IMG/VR virus record: IMGVR_UViG_3300021139_000030
Location: 1 to 45,667 of that record
Direction: 5' to 3' (one strand)
Origin: a virus
Length of the DNA: 45,667 bases
In this document: positions 1 to 6,851 of the stretch, piece after piece
How the letters are laid out: each line of letters begins with the position of its first letter
Position numbering within the stretch: the first letter of the stretch is position 1
Position numbers and translations under genes: made by a program
Notes under the pieces: model-generated
The model's database searches: none
What the model saw: only the letters and a program-made list of their open reading frames with translations
Told to the model about the DNA's origin: nothing

Positions 1-213
1 CTTAGAGAAGGTCAAAAATTGGTGGAAGCCGGAGAATGCGACGGTTTCAATATTGGGCTTAATTGGGGCAAATGTGCGGGTCAAACTGTCAAGTGGCCTC
101 ATATACATCTCATCCCACGTAGAAAAGGTGATGTCGAGGATCCAGTTGGAGGCGTCCGCAACACGATCCCTGGCAAAGGCAACTATCGCTCTCCGGACTA
201 TAGAGCAGACTAA
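1..213 (+). CDS. HIT-family protein, C-terminal part (cut by window edge)
   Basis: Reading frame 1 is open from the first base to a TAA at 211-213, giving the last 70 residues of a protein that starts outside the window. It contains the sequence NIGLNWGKCAGQTV, then WPHIHLIPRRKGD, then GGVRNTIPGKGNY. This matches the conserved C-terminal half of HIT (histidine triad) nucleotide hydrolases or transferases, which cleave nucleoside phosphoramidates or dinucleotides such as Ap4A. In the family the signature is H-x-H-x-H followed by two hydrophobics. Here the first histidine is replaced by Trp, while the middle (nucleophile) and last histidines remain. The family call is firm; the substrate is unknown. 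Confidence 0.85.
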   Translation, partial: LREGQKLVEAGECDGFNIGLNWGKCAGQTVKWPHIHLIPRRKGDVEDPVGGVRNTIPGKGNYRSPDYRAD

Positions 214-241
214 ACCCTTAAAGTTTACATATAATCCCAAT

Positions 242-664
242 GTGGTATTTGGTTATACATCTAGCCTAATTAATACAGGATACCAGAATACTGCGTTAGG
301 TTATCAAGCAGGGTATAATATAGGATCAGGATTAGGATTGCAACAACCAAATAATAGTATTTCATTTCATAATCAAGGCAAAGCCGTATTGATTATTACC
401 AAAGACGGTGATGTAGAATGGCATGGTAAACCTAGCGAAGCCGCAGACGCTCTGCAAACTGTTTTCCAATTTAAAGTTGAGGATATGCACGGTATTACCA
501 AAGCGGCTAGACGTAGATATTATTACACCGCCTGTAAAAATATTCTAAATAAAGCTGAACAAATGGAACATGCCGAATTTATTGACTTCCTTAAAGATAA
601 TGTGTATAATAGAGAACGGCGTGTGATTTTAGATACGTTACGAGGTGTAGATGAAAACAGCTAA
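242..664 (+). CDS. Unknown protein with a head-repeat-like N-terminus
   Basis: This is an open frame of up to 203 codons (from an ATG at 53), but the part before 213 overlaps the HIT gene. I place the start at GTG 242, the first usable start codon after the HIT stop. ATG 131 and TTG 338 (with AGGA at 328-331) are alternatives, and none has a convincing ribosome site. The N-terminus reads NTGYQNTALGYQAGYN, which resembles the beta-roll head repeats of trimeric adhesins and fibre proteins. The C-terminal half (KAVLIITKDGDVEWHGKP, then a basic helical region with RRRYYYTACKN) is soluble and of no recognised family. It overlaps the next gene by 14 bases. That it is coding is likely; the start and function are not known. 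Confidence 0.55.
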   Translation: MVFGYTSSLINTGYQNTALGYQAGYNIGSGLGLQQPNNSISFHNQGKAVLIITKDGDVEWHGKPSEAADALQTVFQFKVEDMHGITKAARRRYYYTACKNILNKAEQMEHAEFIDFLKDNVYNRERRVILDTLRGVDENS

Positions 665-878
665 AGATATTTTTGATGAAACTATGGATCGTGTCAAGCG
701 ATTACAACGTTTCGAAATTAAAAGAGATGTAGGACCAAATTGGATACCGCAAGGCACTATTCCCTTCAACATCAAAGCAAAAGATGGCATTGCTACATTT
801 GAAGTTTACGCAGAATTTTTGCAAGACGCAGAAGATCAAGTTACAGCATATTTAGAAAGAGACGAAGATGAAGATTAA
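651..878 (+). CDS. Small acidic-tailed unknown protein
   Basis: A 75-residue protein beginning MKTAKDIFDETMDRVKRLQRF. A GAGG at 642-645, five bases before the ATG, is a good ribosome site. The N-terminal third looks helical and charged, the middle (GTIPFNIKAKDGIATFEVYAE) looks beta-rich, and the C-terminus ends in the acidic run ERDEDED. It overlaps the preceding gene by 14 bases and the following queE gene by 11 bases, so the three are probably translated together. I do not recognise a family. The overlaps and good ribosome site make it a real gene rather than a chance frame. Confidence 0.7.
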   Translation: MKTAKDIFDETMDRVKRLQRFEIKRDVGPNWIPQGTIPFNIKAKDGIATFEVYAEFLQDAEDQVTAYLERDEDED

Positions 879-1728
879 AGTAGCAGAACTATTCTATAGC
901 ATACAAGGTGAAGGACGGTACATGGGTGTTCCGTCTGTTTTCTTACGTACATTTGGATGTAATTTCCGCTGTGCAGGCTTTGGTATGCCACGTGGCAAAC
1001 TAAGCACAGAAGCAGATGAACTTGCTACTGTAGCTCACTTGTATAACAAATATGAAGAACTACCTTTAGTATCTACAGGCTGTGATAGCTATGCCAGCTG
1101 GCACAAAGATTTTAAAAATCTAAGTCCATTGATTACTAATGAAGCTATTGTAGAACGTATTAAAGAAATCCTTCCACATGGTGATTGGCAAGAAGAACAT
1201 CTTGTAATTACAGGTGGTGAGCCGTTGTTAGGTTGGCAAAAGAGCTATCCAGAATTGTTAGACATGATGCCAAACTTAAAAGAGATCACATTTGAAACTA
1301 ATGGCACCCAACCATTGAGCCCAGACCTTAGACATTACTTGCTAGATTGGACACTTAATCCACGTAACGGATTAGGTCGACGTGGAAAAGATGCATTGAC
1401 ATTTAGTATCAGTGCTAAACTACCTTGCAGTGGCGAAGCATGGGAAGATGCTATCAAACCAGAAATTGTATTAAGCTATGAAGATATTGGTCACGCATAT
1501 CTTAAATTCGTAGTAGCAACAGAACAGGATATACAAGATGCAGAACGGGCGGTTGAACAATACAGAGCGGCAGGCTTTAAAGGTCACGTATATCTTATGC
1601 CAGTTGGTGGTGTAGAAAATGTTTATACGCTAAACGCAAAGAATGTAGCATTGGCGGCCATGAAACGCGGATGGCGTTATAGTGATAGACTGCAAGTACC
1701 ACTGTTTAAAAACGAGTGGGGCACTTGA
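868..1728 (+). CDS. queE: 7-carboxy-7-deazaguanine synthase (radical SAM), phage type
   Basis: QueE turns 6-carboxy-tetrahydropterin into 7-carboxy-7-deazaguanine, an intermediate of preQ0/queuosine and of 7-deazaguanine DNA modifications used by some phages. Signs in the 286-residue sequence are the N-terminal FYSIQGEGRYMGVPSVFLR typical of QueE, a radical-SAM cysteine set at C31 and C35, and TGGEP at 115-119 (SAM binding). The expected third cysteine of CX3CX2C is absent at residue 38. Instead C72, in GCDSYASW, matches the usual CDT/S-Y context, so about 34 residues (starting GFGMPRGK) are inserted inside the cluster loop. It overlaps the gene before it by 11 bases and abuts the next. No other queuosine-pathway gene is in the window. 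Confident. Confidence 0.93.
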   Translation: MKIKVAELFYSIQGEGRYMGVPSVFLRTFGCNFRCAGFGMPRGKLSTEADELATVAHLYNKYEELPLVSTGCDSYASWHKDFKNLSPLITNEAIVERIKEILPHGDWQEEHLVITGGEPLLGWQKSYPELLDMMPNLKEITFETNGTQPLSPDLRHYLLDWTLNPRNGLGRRGKDALTFSISAKLPCSGEAWEDAIKPEIVLSYEDIGHAYLKFVVATEQDIQDAERAVEQYRAAGFKGHVYLMPVGGVENVYTLNAKNVALAAMKRGWRYSDRLQVPLFKNEWGT

Positions 1729-1971
1729 TTGCCAATTCCTATGGTTGAACGATCACCGCCATCTGAAGACTGGGGTTTACGTAGGGCAAGATTTTGGAAA
1801 CTTAAACTATGTTGGTTACCAAAAAAGTGCTTTCTAACCGGTAAACCTCTTTGGGGTAAACTTGCCTATCACGGTGAAAACTGGATTACTGGTCCAGGTG
1901 ATCCTGTTGTTAATCATTACTGGATAGAAAAAAATGAATTCCTAATTTGGAATTTAAAAGGTAGAAAATGA
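1729..1971 (+). CDS. Small conserved-looking unknown protein after queE
   Basis: An 80-residue protein starting either at TTG 1729, directly after the queE stop, or at ATG 1741 four codons later. The TTG follows a GGGG-containing stretch at 1718-1721 that could serve as ribosome site. The sequence is rich in Trp, Lys and Gly: FWKLKLCWLPKKCFLTGKPLWGK is followed by WITGPGDPVVNHYWIEKNEFLIWN. Two cysteines six residues apart could bind a metal or be structural. It overlaps the following oxygenase gene by the ATGA arrangement, so it belongs to the same unit as queE and the oxygenase. I do not recognise the family and give no function. Confidence 0.7.
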   Translation: MPIPMVERSPPSEDWGLRRARFWKLKLCWLPKKCFLTGKPLWGKLAYHGENWITGPGDPVVNHYWIEKNEFLIWNLKGRK

Positions 1972-2600
1972 AATTTGAAGCTATCAATCCGTATCCTCCT
2001 ATAGTGTTCAAAGCACACTATGACGGGTTTACTGCCGTCCATTTAGCCGCGGCTAAAGAGATTATGGCTGGCGCAGATCAAGGCGGAGAACTTGAATTAG
2101 AAATAGGCCAAGCATGGAGTTCAGTAACTAATCAAAAAAATCCCCCGCATCAGCATCCTGCGTTCAAAGATTTTTATGTTTGGCAACACGAGATAGCTAC
2201 AGAAATCTTATTTGGAGAACTGATGCTAGAAAGTTTCATGCCATACTGGACTACTAACAGTTGGGTTAACTTGCATAAAAAGGGCGGATTTACATATCCA
2301 CATGCTCACGGAATGTGTAGCCTAAGCATTGCCGCATATATACAACTTCCAGAAAATGGCGGGTTTATTGAATTTAAAGATCCACATTTTGATCTACGCA
2401 GTATACAACGCAAGAATACTACACCTGGCAGTTTAGAAGAATATCAACCAGTTCCAGCAGTAACAGGCGATGTTTTATTCTTTCCAGGCTGGTTACAACA
2501 CAAAACACAAGAGAATCTAAGTGACGAAGATCGGTGGGTTCTTACTACTAACTATACTAACGTAGAATATAGGAAAAAAATACAAAGGATGGAATTATGA
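1968..2600 (+). CDS. Putative 2-oxoglutarate/Fe(II)-dependent oxygenase
   Basis: This 210-residue protein has the features of the TIGR02466-type viral 2OG-Fe(II) oxygenases. NSWVNLHKKGGFTYPHAHG carries an H-x-H at 112-114. It is followed by the beta strands SLSIAAYIQLP and GGFIEFKDP (acidic residue near 135-138). The second half of the double-stranded beta helix, DVLFFPGWLQHKTQEN, has His178, and Arg189 is a candidate for binding the 2OG carboxylate. Enzymes of this fold hydroxylate or otherwise oxidise proteins, nucleic acids or small molecules; the target here is unknown. Position right after queE and the 80-residue gene, with ATGA overlaps at both ends, suggests shared expression but not necessarily a shared pathway. 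Confidence 0.83.
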   Translation: MKFEAINPYPPIVFKAHYDGFTAVHLAAAKEIMAGADQGGELELEIGQAWSSVTNQKNPPHQHPAFKDFYVWQHEIATEILFGELMLESFMPYWTTNSWVNLHKKGGFTYPHAHGMCSLSIAAYIQLPENGGFIEFKDPHFDLRSIQRKNTTPGSLEEYQPVPAVTGDVLFFPGWLQHKTQENLSDEDRWVLTTNYTNVEYRKKIQRMEL

Positions 2601-2992
2601 TACTAGACGGATTATTTGATTTATTCAGAAGAAAGCCAAAAGATGTTATAGCTAAGGAAGAGGCTGAAAAATACTCCAAAGTTGTAACCGAAAGCCTTTC
2701 TCCAAAAGACGCCGCCACGCTCAAAAAAGAGCCCTATGTTGCGGTATTAAATACACATATAAATGAAGACAATATCCGCAATGGATTTTTTGAACTTGAC
2801 TGGAACGAGTATTTTATAGTAAAATTAAGAGAGTCCGGATACATAGGCGATACAGAAGAAGAAGTTGTAGATGCTTGGTTCAAAGATCTTTGCAGAGATG
2901 TTGCTATGGAAGAAAATGTCAACATGGATCGTAGAGGTGCCGGTTTTATTAACGTAAACAGCCTTGGCAACGGTAAGGCAGAAATTTATTAA
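2597..2992 (+). CDS. Unknown 131-residue phage protein
   Basis: The start ATG overlaps the stop of the oxygenase gene (ATGA), which points to coupled translation. The protein begins MILDGLFDLFRRKPKD, a short amphipathic helix that could be a membrane or partner contact. A charged helical region (KEEAEKYSKVV) and a folded-looking centre (NGFFELDWNEYFIVKLRESGY) follow. The end is glycine-rich, RRGAGFINVNSLGNGKAEIY. No catalytic motif is evident and I do not recognise the family. A frame on the other strand (2734-2970) is a shadow of this gene. Confidence 0.75.
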   Translation: MILDGLFDLFRRKPKDVIAKEEAEKYSKVVTESLSPKDAATLKKEPYVAVLNTHINEDNIRNGFFELDWNEYFIVKLRESGYIGDTEEEVVDAWFKDLCRDVAMEENVNMDRRGAGFINVNSLGNGKAEIY

Positions 2993-2993
2993 A

Positions 2994-3980
2994 ATGACAT
3001 ATATTATTGTAGACACAGCAAACACGTTCTTTCGTGCCCGTCACGTAGTGCGTGGAGACATATCAGAAAAAGTTGGTATGAGCCTCCATGTTATTCTTAA
3101 CTCGGTACGCAAAGCATGGAAGGACTTTGATGGGAAACATGTTGTGTTCGCACTCGAAGGTCGTAGCTGGCGCAAGGACTATTACGAGCCATACAAGAGA
3201 AACAGACAGGTCGCACGTGATGCACTAAGTCCAAAAGACGCTGAAGAGGATAAAATTTTCTGGGAAACGTTTGATGACTTTAAAGACTTTTTACATGAAA
3301 AGACAAACTGTACAGTATTACAGCACAAGCAATTAGAAGCAGATGATTTGATTGCAGGATGGATCCAAGCCCATCCAAATGATAACCATGTTATCATTTC
3401 AACTGATGGCGATTTCGCACAGTTGATAGCACCTAACGTAAAACAGTATAATGGTGTTAGTGGTGTTACTACTACACATGAAGGTTATTTTGATGAAAAG
3501 GGAAAACATGTTATTGACAAGAAAACAAAAGTTGCCAAGCCTGCTCCAGACCCAGAATGGCTCCTCTTCGAAAAGTGCATGCGTGGAGACACGTCAGACA
3601 ACATCTTTTCTGCTTTCCCAGGAGTACGCGAAAAAGGTACTAAAAACAAAGTCGGACTCAGAGAAGCATTCGCAGACAGAGACAGTAAAGGATATAACTG
3701 GAACAATCTAATGTTGCAACGTTGGACCGACCACGAGGGCAAAGAGCATCGTGTCTTAGACGACTATCTAAGAAATGTACAACTATGCGACTTAACAAGT
3801 CAACCAGAAGATATCAAATTGATAATTCAAACTGCTATTGCAGAAGAATTAGCTAAAGAAAAAAATGTATCACAGGTCGGTATTAGATTTATTAAATTCT
3901 GTGGCCAGTATGATTTGGTAAAAGTTTCCGAACAGGCACAGAGCTACGCCGAGCCGCTTAATGCAAGATACACACTATAA
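2994..3980 (+). CDS. rnh: T4 RNase H-like 5'-3' exonuclease (FEN family)
   Basis: A 328-residue member of the FEN/5'-3' exonuclease family, close in length to T4 RNase H (305), which removes RNA primers and flaps on the lagging strand. Metal-binding acidic motifs are in order: VDTANTFFRAR (Asp7), EGRSWRKDYYEPYKRNR (about 55-71), LEADDLI (Asp117, Asp118), STDGDF (Asp138, Asp140) and GDTSDNI (Asp199, Asp202), followed by the helix-hairpin-helix start FPGVREKG. The frame extends upstream to a TTG at 2964. I chose ATG 2994 because the catalytic strand MTYIIVDTAN begins there and it lies one base after the previous stop. It acts in replication in the host cytoplasm. Confidence 0.93.
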   Translation: MTYIIVDTANTFFRARHVVRGDISEKVGMSLHVILNSVRKAWKDFDGKHVVFALEGRSWRKDYYEPYKRNRQVARDALSPKDAEEDKIFWETFDDFKDFLHEKTNCTVLQHKQLEADDLIAGWIQAHPNDNHVIISTDGDFAQLIAPNVKQYNGVSGVTTTHEGYFDEKGKHVIDKKTKVAKPAPDPEWLLFEKCMRGDTSDNIFSAFPGVREKGTKNKVGLREAFADRDSKGYNWNNLMLQRWTDHEGKEHRVLDDYLRNVQLCDLTSQPEDIKLIIQTAIAEELAKEKNVSQVGIRFIKFCGQYDLVKVSEQAQSYAEPLNARYTL

Positions 3981-3991
3981 AGGAGATGAGC

Positions 3992-4492
3992 ATGATAGAT
4001 GCAATAACTAAGCCGATCATTGATGGCAAGTTTTGGTTGTTGGAAGTAGAAGGCGAAAAACTTGGAACTCTTACTAAAGAGAAAAAGGGCTATTCGTTTA
4101 TGCGCAAGGGGCAAAAAGTTGACCTTGCGGATCTCGCAGTTTTTAAAACACTATTCGGTATTTCAATTACTGAAGAACAATTAAAGAAAGAAAAAATTGC
4201 TAACGAAGTTAAGGTAAAAGAACAAGAATATAACATTTATGAATTTCCTTGTTCTAGCAAACCTTATAATCCTGTATATGATGTACAGCAAAAATTACCG
4301 ATTTATTCAAAGAGCGATAAGTCAAAGAGTCAGTATTGTGCAGGTTACTATGTGATCAAATTCCGCAAAGGATGGGTCAAAAGTTTCTGTCCAAAATTGA
4401 TTACTCTAGAACGTTACGCACACAAAGGACCATTTAAGACTGAACTCGAAATGCGTCAAATACTCAGCACTATAGGTAAGAGTACTCCATGA
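3992..4492 (+). CDS. Unknown phage protein (MIDAITKPI start)
   Basis: A strong ribosome site AAGGAG at 3980-3985 lies six bases before ATG 3992; the earlier in-frame ATG at 3986 touches the ribosome site and is less likely. The 166-residue product starts MIDAITKPIIDGKFWLLEVEGEKLG. It has a small beta-rich start (KKGYSFMRKGQKVDLADL), a lysine/glutamate-rich helix, then a compact part with CSSKPYNPVYDVQQKLPIY, CAGYYVIKF and FCPKLITL. Several Cys and Tyr residues recur, but no metal motif is clear. It overlaps the next gene by ATGA. Family not recognised. Confidence 0.78.
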   Translation: MIDAITKPIIDGKFWLLEVEGEKLGTLTKEKKGYSFMRKGQKVDLADLAVFKTLFGISITEEQLKKEKIANEVKVKEQEYNIYEFPCSSKPYNPVYDVQQKLPIYSKSDKSKSQYCAGYYVIKFRKGWVKSFCPKLITLERYAHKGPFKTELEMRQILSTIGKSTP

Positions 4493-4716
4493 AACAACTA
4501 AACACAATTCCTATTGAAAACTATCTCGATAAGGCTCGTATTGCGGCCAAATCTGGCCAAAGAGTGGTCACTTTAGACCTTTTAGAGGCCACCGAGTTAG
4601 CAAATAGTCTTGCTGTAGTAATGACACGTATTAGCGGTGAATTAGATACTATCTTACAAGCCGCTATGCAAAATCAACCAGATACACAAGTGTCAATGGA
4701 CGGCGGAACGTTTTAA
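4489..4716 (+). CDS. Small helical unknown protein
   Basis: 75 residues, start overlapping the stop of the preceding gene (ATGA). The sequence KARIAAKSGQRVVTLDLLEATELANSLAVVMTRISGELDTILQAAM is almost entirely helix-forming, with hydrophobic residues spaced for a coiled coil or helical hairpin, followed by a short polar tail. No enzyme motif is present. It is the last gene before a 44-base gap that holds a candidate promoter and the hairpin described separately, so it probably ends one transcription or translation unit. Confidence 0.7.
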   Translation: MKQLNTIPIENYLDKARIAAKSGQRVVTLDLLEATELANSLAVVMTRISGELDTILQAAMQNQPDTQVSMDGGTF

Positions 4717-4723
4717 GTACAAC

Positions 4724-4734
4724 TATAATAAATA
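4724..4734 (+). promoter_or_regulatory. AT-rich promoter-like element (TATAATAAATA)
   Basis: The gap before the gene at 4761 contains TATAATAAATA. It holds a full sigma70 -10 (TATAAT, 4724-4729) but no -35 at the right distance. It also contains TAATAAATA (4726-4734), close to the T4 late promoter core TATAAATA, which needs no -35. The same nine bases occur on the minus strand ahead of the gp6 gene. Late or middle promoter use is an inference. Confidence 0.4.
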
Positions 4735-4762
4735 AGTGCGTATATTTGGAGAACGCACTTAT
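4732..4762 (+). promoter_or_regulatory. Perfect 10-bp hairpin over a ribosome-binding site
   Basis: ATAAGTGCGT (4732-4741) is exactly complementary to ACGCACTTAT (4753-4762), leaving an 11-base loop ATATTTGGAGA. The loop holds the ribosome site GGAG (4748-4751), and the first two bases of the ATG (4761) close the stem. This is the layout of a translational operator: a protein or an RNA-state change could control access to the start. There is no U-tract, so it is not a terminator. Confidence 0.65.
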
Positions 4763-5048
4763 GAGCCGCCCTAAGCCTAAAGTATTATTAGAGATTACTA
4801 ACAAGAAAAACTACAAGACCGAACAGGTTCTTGAAGCTGATGCCATCTGGGCTGTTTTTTATCAAGGCAAACCTGTTAACCTAAAAACCACAAGTTTGGT
4901 TGCACAACAGTTAGGTCCAAAATATAAAAAAGTTAGTTTTTCTAATTCTGGTCATGCCTTTAATCTCGCAGAAAAATTAAACAAACTATTCCAATGTGAA
5001 GACTTCGGTGTGTACAAACTTACCACCGGCGAACTTATCAAAGAATGA
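4761..5048 (+). CDS. Small unknown protein behind a hairpin leader
   Basis: A 95-residue basic protein beginning MSRPKPKVLLEITNKKNYKTEQVLEA. ATG 4761 is preferred over an in-frame TTG at 4746 because GGAG at 4748-4751 lies nine bases ahead of it, whereas the TTG has no site. The start is embedded in the 4732-4762 hairpin. The body (AIWAVFYQGKPVNLKTTSL, then KYKKVSFSNSGHAFNLAEKLNKLF) looks like a small alpha/beta domain with many lysines, consistent with binding nucleic acid, though that is only a guess from composition. It overlaps the next gene by ATGA. Confidence 0.75.
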   Translation: MSRPKPKVLLEITNKKNYKTEQVLEADAIWAVFYQGKPVNLKTTSLVAQQLGPKYKKVSFSNSGHAFNLAEKLNKLFQCEDFGVYKLTTGELIKE

Positions 5049-5434
5049 TTACCAAAAAAGATCTTAGCCGAAAATTGTATGACGAGCTAGGTGACAAATC
5101 AGAAAACGTTAATTTCGATCTATTCCACAAATCTGTTTGGTTCAACACCAGAGAGAAAAAGACCGGAGGTTGGAGATTAACCTACGACGGTTACAAATAT
5201 CTCAAAGATGTCTTAGGATATAAAGACTATAAAATAGATTTTCCCAGAGAGGAAAATTTTCAAATCACTTCCCAAACTACTATCTGGATGGACCGTTTCA
5301 TTGACTGTCCATATTTCCTTATGCCAGATGCTATCGTAGTATTCAAAGAAAAAACTGCATTCCAACTAATCTTGTTTTCCGGTGATGTCCATAAATTTGG
5401 ATGGAGCTCGAACGAAGCAAAGCATCTGTTGTAA
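5045..5434 (+). CDS. Unknown 129-residue phage protein
   Basis: Starts inside the stop of the gene before it (ATGA), so the two are probably made together. The sequence opens with a helical segment (ITKKDLSRKLYDELGDK) and continues with an aromatic-rich mixed fold: WRLTYDGYKYLKDVLGYKDYKIDF, IWMDRFIDCPYFLMPDAIVVFKEKTAFQLILFSGDVHKFGW. No known catalytic motif is visible. It is followed by a 109-base gap containing the promoter of the MoxR gene. Family not recognised. Confidence 0.75.
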   Translation: MITKKDLSRKLYDELGDKSENVNFDLFHKSVWFNTREKKTGGWRLTYDGYKYLKDVLGYKDYKIDFPREENFQITSQTTIWMDRFIDCPYFLMPDAIVVFKEKTAFQLILFSGDVHKFGWSSNEAKHLL

Positions 5435-5465
5435 AAATACAACGGATCGGTTTATCCAAAAGTTG

Positions 5466-5494
5466 TTGACATCTTTCGCCTACGGCCGTATAAT
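5466..5494 (+). promoter_or_regulatory. Consensus sigma70 promoter for the MoxR gene
   Basis: TTGACA (5466-5471), a 17-base spacer and TATAAT (5489-5494) match the bacterial housekeeping consensus exactly. The predicted transcript starts near 5501 and leads to the gene at 5544, leaving a leader of about 40 bases. The rest of the 5435-5543 gap holds only a weak 6-bp hairpin (5428-5443) without a U-tract. Confidence 0.88.
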
Positions 5495-5543
5495 ATATAC
5501 ATAGAGCGTAGTTAATTTTGTTTTTTATTTTGAAAGGTCAAAA

Positions 5544-6629
5544 ATGGCAAAAGGTGAGATCAGTGCAAACCGCACACAGAGTCCTAATGAAGCAAAGGCG
5601 GCTATCCGCAAGTGCATGAAAGTAAATCGTCCCGTATTCATGTGGGGCCCTCCAGGTATCGGTAAGAGCGATATCGTGCATCAAATCGGTGCAGAACAAG
5701 GACGTGAAGTTATTGACGTTCGTCTATCACTTTGGGAACCTACAGACATTAAAGGTATTCCTTATTACAATAGCCAGTCAAATTCTATGACTTGGGCTCC
5801 TCCTATCGAGCTACCATCAGATCCAGAATCTACTGCGATCTTGTTCCTAGACGAACTTAACTCCGCGGCTCCAGCTACGCAAGCCGCGGCTTATCAGTTA
5901 ATTTTGAACCGCCGTGTTGGCACATATTACTTGCCAAAAGGCGTTTCAATTGTTGCCGCTGGTAACCGTGAAACTGACAAGGGCGTTACTTATCGTATGC
6001 CTGCTCCGTTGGCTAATCGTTTCTTGCACTTGGAATTAAAGGTTAACTTTGATGACTGGCAAGAATGGGCTGTTAACAACAAAGTTAACGAACAGGTTGT
6101 TGGTTATATTGGCTTTGCTAAAAATGACTTGTATGATTTTGATCCAAAGAGTGCGGCACGTAGTTTTGCTACACCACGTTCTTGGTCGTTCGTATCAGAT
6201 TTGCTTGGCGACGATGACTTGCCTGAATCTACGCTCACTGACCTCATCGCAGGTGCGGTAGGTGATGGACTTGCTGTCAAGTTTATGGCTCACCGCAAGG
6301 TCGCCAAGCAAATGCCTAAGCCAGAGGACATCTTGTCAGGCAAAGTAAACAAGTGTGAAATTAAAGAAATTTCCGCTATGTACTCTTTGGTCATTAGCCT
6401 GTGCTATGAACTTCAAACTGCACATGAGAAGAAGGTCAAAGACTGGAACGGAATGGCAGATAACTTCTTTGGTTTTATGATGGATAATTTCCCAACAGAG
6501 TTGGTTGTCATGGGTTCCAAAGTTGCACTGACTAACTACCAATTGCCGTTCGATGCTTCTAAAATGAAGAATTTCGACCGCTTCCATGAGAAGTACGGTA
6601 AGTACATTATCACAGCGATGGAGAACTAA
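5544..6629 (+). CDS. MoxR-type AAA+ ATPase
   Basis: A 361-residue AAA+ ATPase of the MoxR type. Walker A is GPPGIGKS (35-42). Walker B is ILFLDELNS (99-107) with the catalytic Asp103-Glu104. Sensor 1 is AAGNRE around Asn141, and RMPAPLANRF (151-160) supplies arginine-finger candidates. The C-terminal third (about 230-361) is the helical lid and tail. MoxR proteins form hexameric rings that use ATP to remodel or insert cofactors into partners, usually with a VWA-domain protein encoded nearby; that partner is at 7616. AAAGG about six bases before ATG 5544 is the ribosome site. The gene has its own consensus promoter and a terminator directly after it. Confidence 0.92.
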   Translation: MAKGEISANRTQSPNEAKAAIRKCMKVNRPVFMWGPPGIGKSDIVHQIGAEQGREVIDVRLSLWEPTDIKGIPYYNSQSNSMTWAPPIELPSDPESTAILFLDELNSAAPATQAAAYQLILNRRVGTYYLPKGVSIVAAGNRETDKGVTYRMPAPLANRFLHLELKVNFDDWQEWAVNNKVNEQVVGYIGFAKNDLYDFDPKSAARSFATPRSWSFVSDLLGDDDLPESTLTDLIAGAVGDGLAVKFMAHRKVAKQMPKPEDILSGKVNKCEIKEISAMYSLVISLCYELQTAHEKKVKDWNGMADNFFGFMMDNFPTELVVMGSKVALTNYQLPFDASKMKNFDRFHEKYGKYIITAMEN

Positions 6630-6632
6630 TTT

Positions 6633-6654
6633 AGGGCCCTTCGGGGCCTTTTTT
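6633..6654 (+). terminator. Rho-independent terminator after the MoxR gene
   Basis: AGGGCCC (6633-6639), a TTCG tetraloop and GGGCCTT (6644-6650) form a seven-pair stem with one G-U pair, followed by a run of six T. It lies four bases after the MoxR stop. Transcription of the genes at 6675-7561 must come from partial read-through or from a promoter I did not find. Confidence 0.88.
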
Positions 6655-6674
6655 CTTAATATAAGGAGCAATAA

Positions 6675-6851
6675 ATGGCTGTAAAATCTTGGTATCTTAC
6701 CATAGTAGAAAAAGGCACTAATCAAGCAGTAGACGGTATTAAGAGCAAGTTGTTTTTCACAGCACCGGATATGAACAAGTGGATTAAAGAGAAAGAAATC
6801 CTAGAGAAGTATCCAACAGAACAATATTATCATATCAAAGAAAATTATTGA
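6675..6851 (+). CDS. 58-residue unknown protein
   Basis: A short gene with a clear ribosome site, AAGGAG at 6663-6668, six bases before ATG 6675. The product begins MAVKSWYLTIVEKGTNQAVDG, continues IKSKLFFTAPDMNKWIKEKEI and ends YYHIKENY. It is a compact, charged, one-domain sequence, possibly a beta hairpin followed by a helix. Its TGA stop (6849-6851) shares its last base with the ATG of the methyltransferase gene, so the two are coupled. It lies between the MoxR terminator and the methyltransferase. Function unknown. Confidence 0.75.
   Translation: MAVKSWYLTIVEKGTNQAVDGIKSKLFFTAPDMNKWIKEKEILEKYPTEQYYHIKENY

Noticed and set aside
53-241. Start of the head-repeat gene at ATG 53 or 131
   Set aside because: This part overlaps the clearly coding HIT frame and has no recognisable protein sequence; AAGG before ATG 131 is only two bases away.
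2964-2993. Upstream TTG start extending the exonuclease by ten codons
   Set aside because: The conserved catalytic strand begins at ATG 2994, and the extension lies inside the preceding gene without a ribosome site.
5428-5443. GTTGTA-AAAA-TACAAC hairpin as a terminator after the 5045-5434 gene
   Set aside because: Only six A/T-rich pairs and no U-tract; it is immediately followed by a promoter, so at most a weak element.
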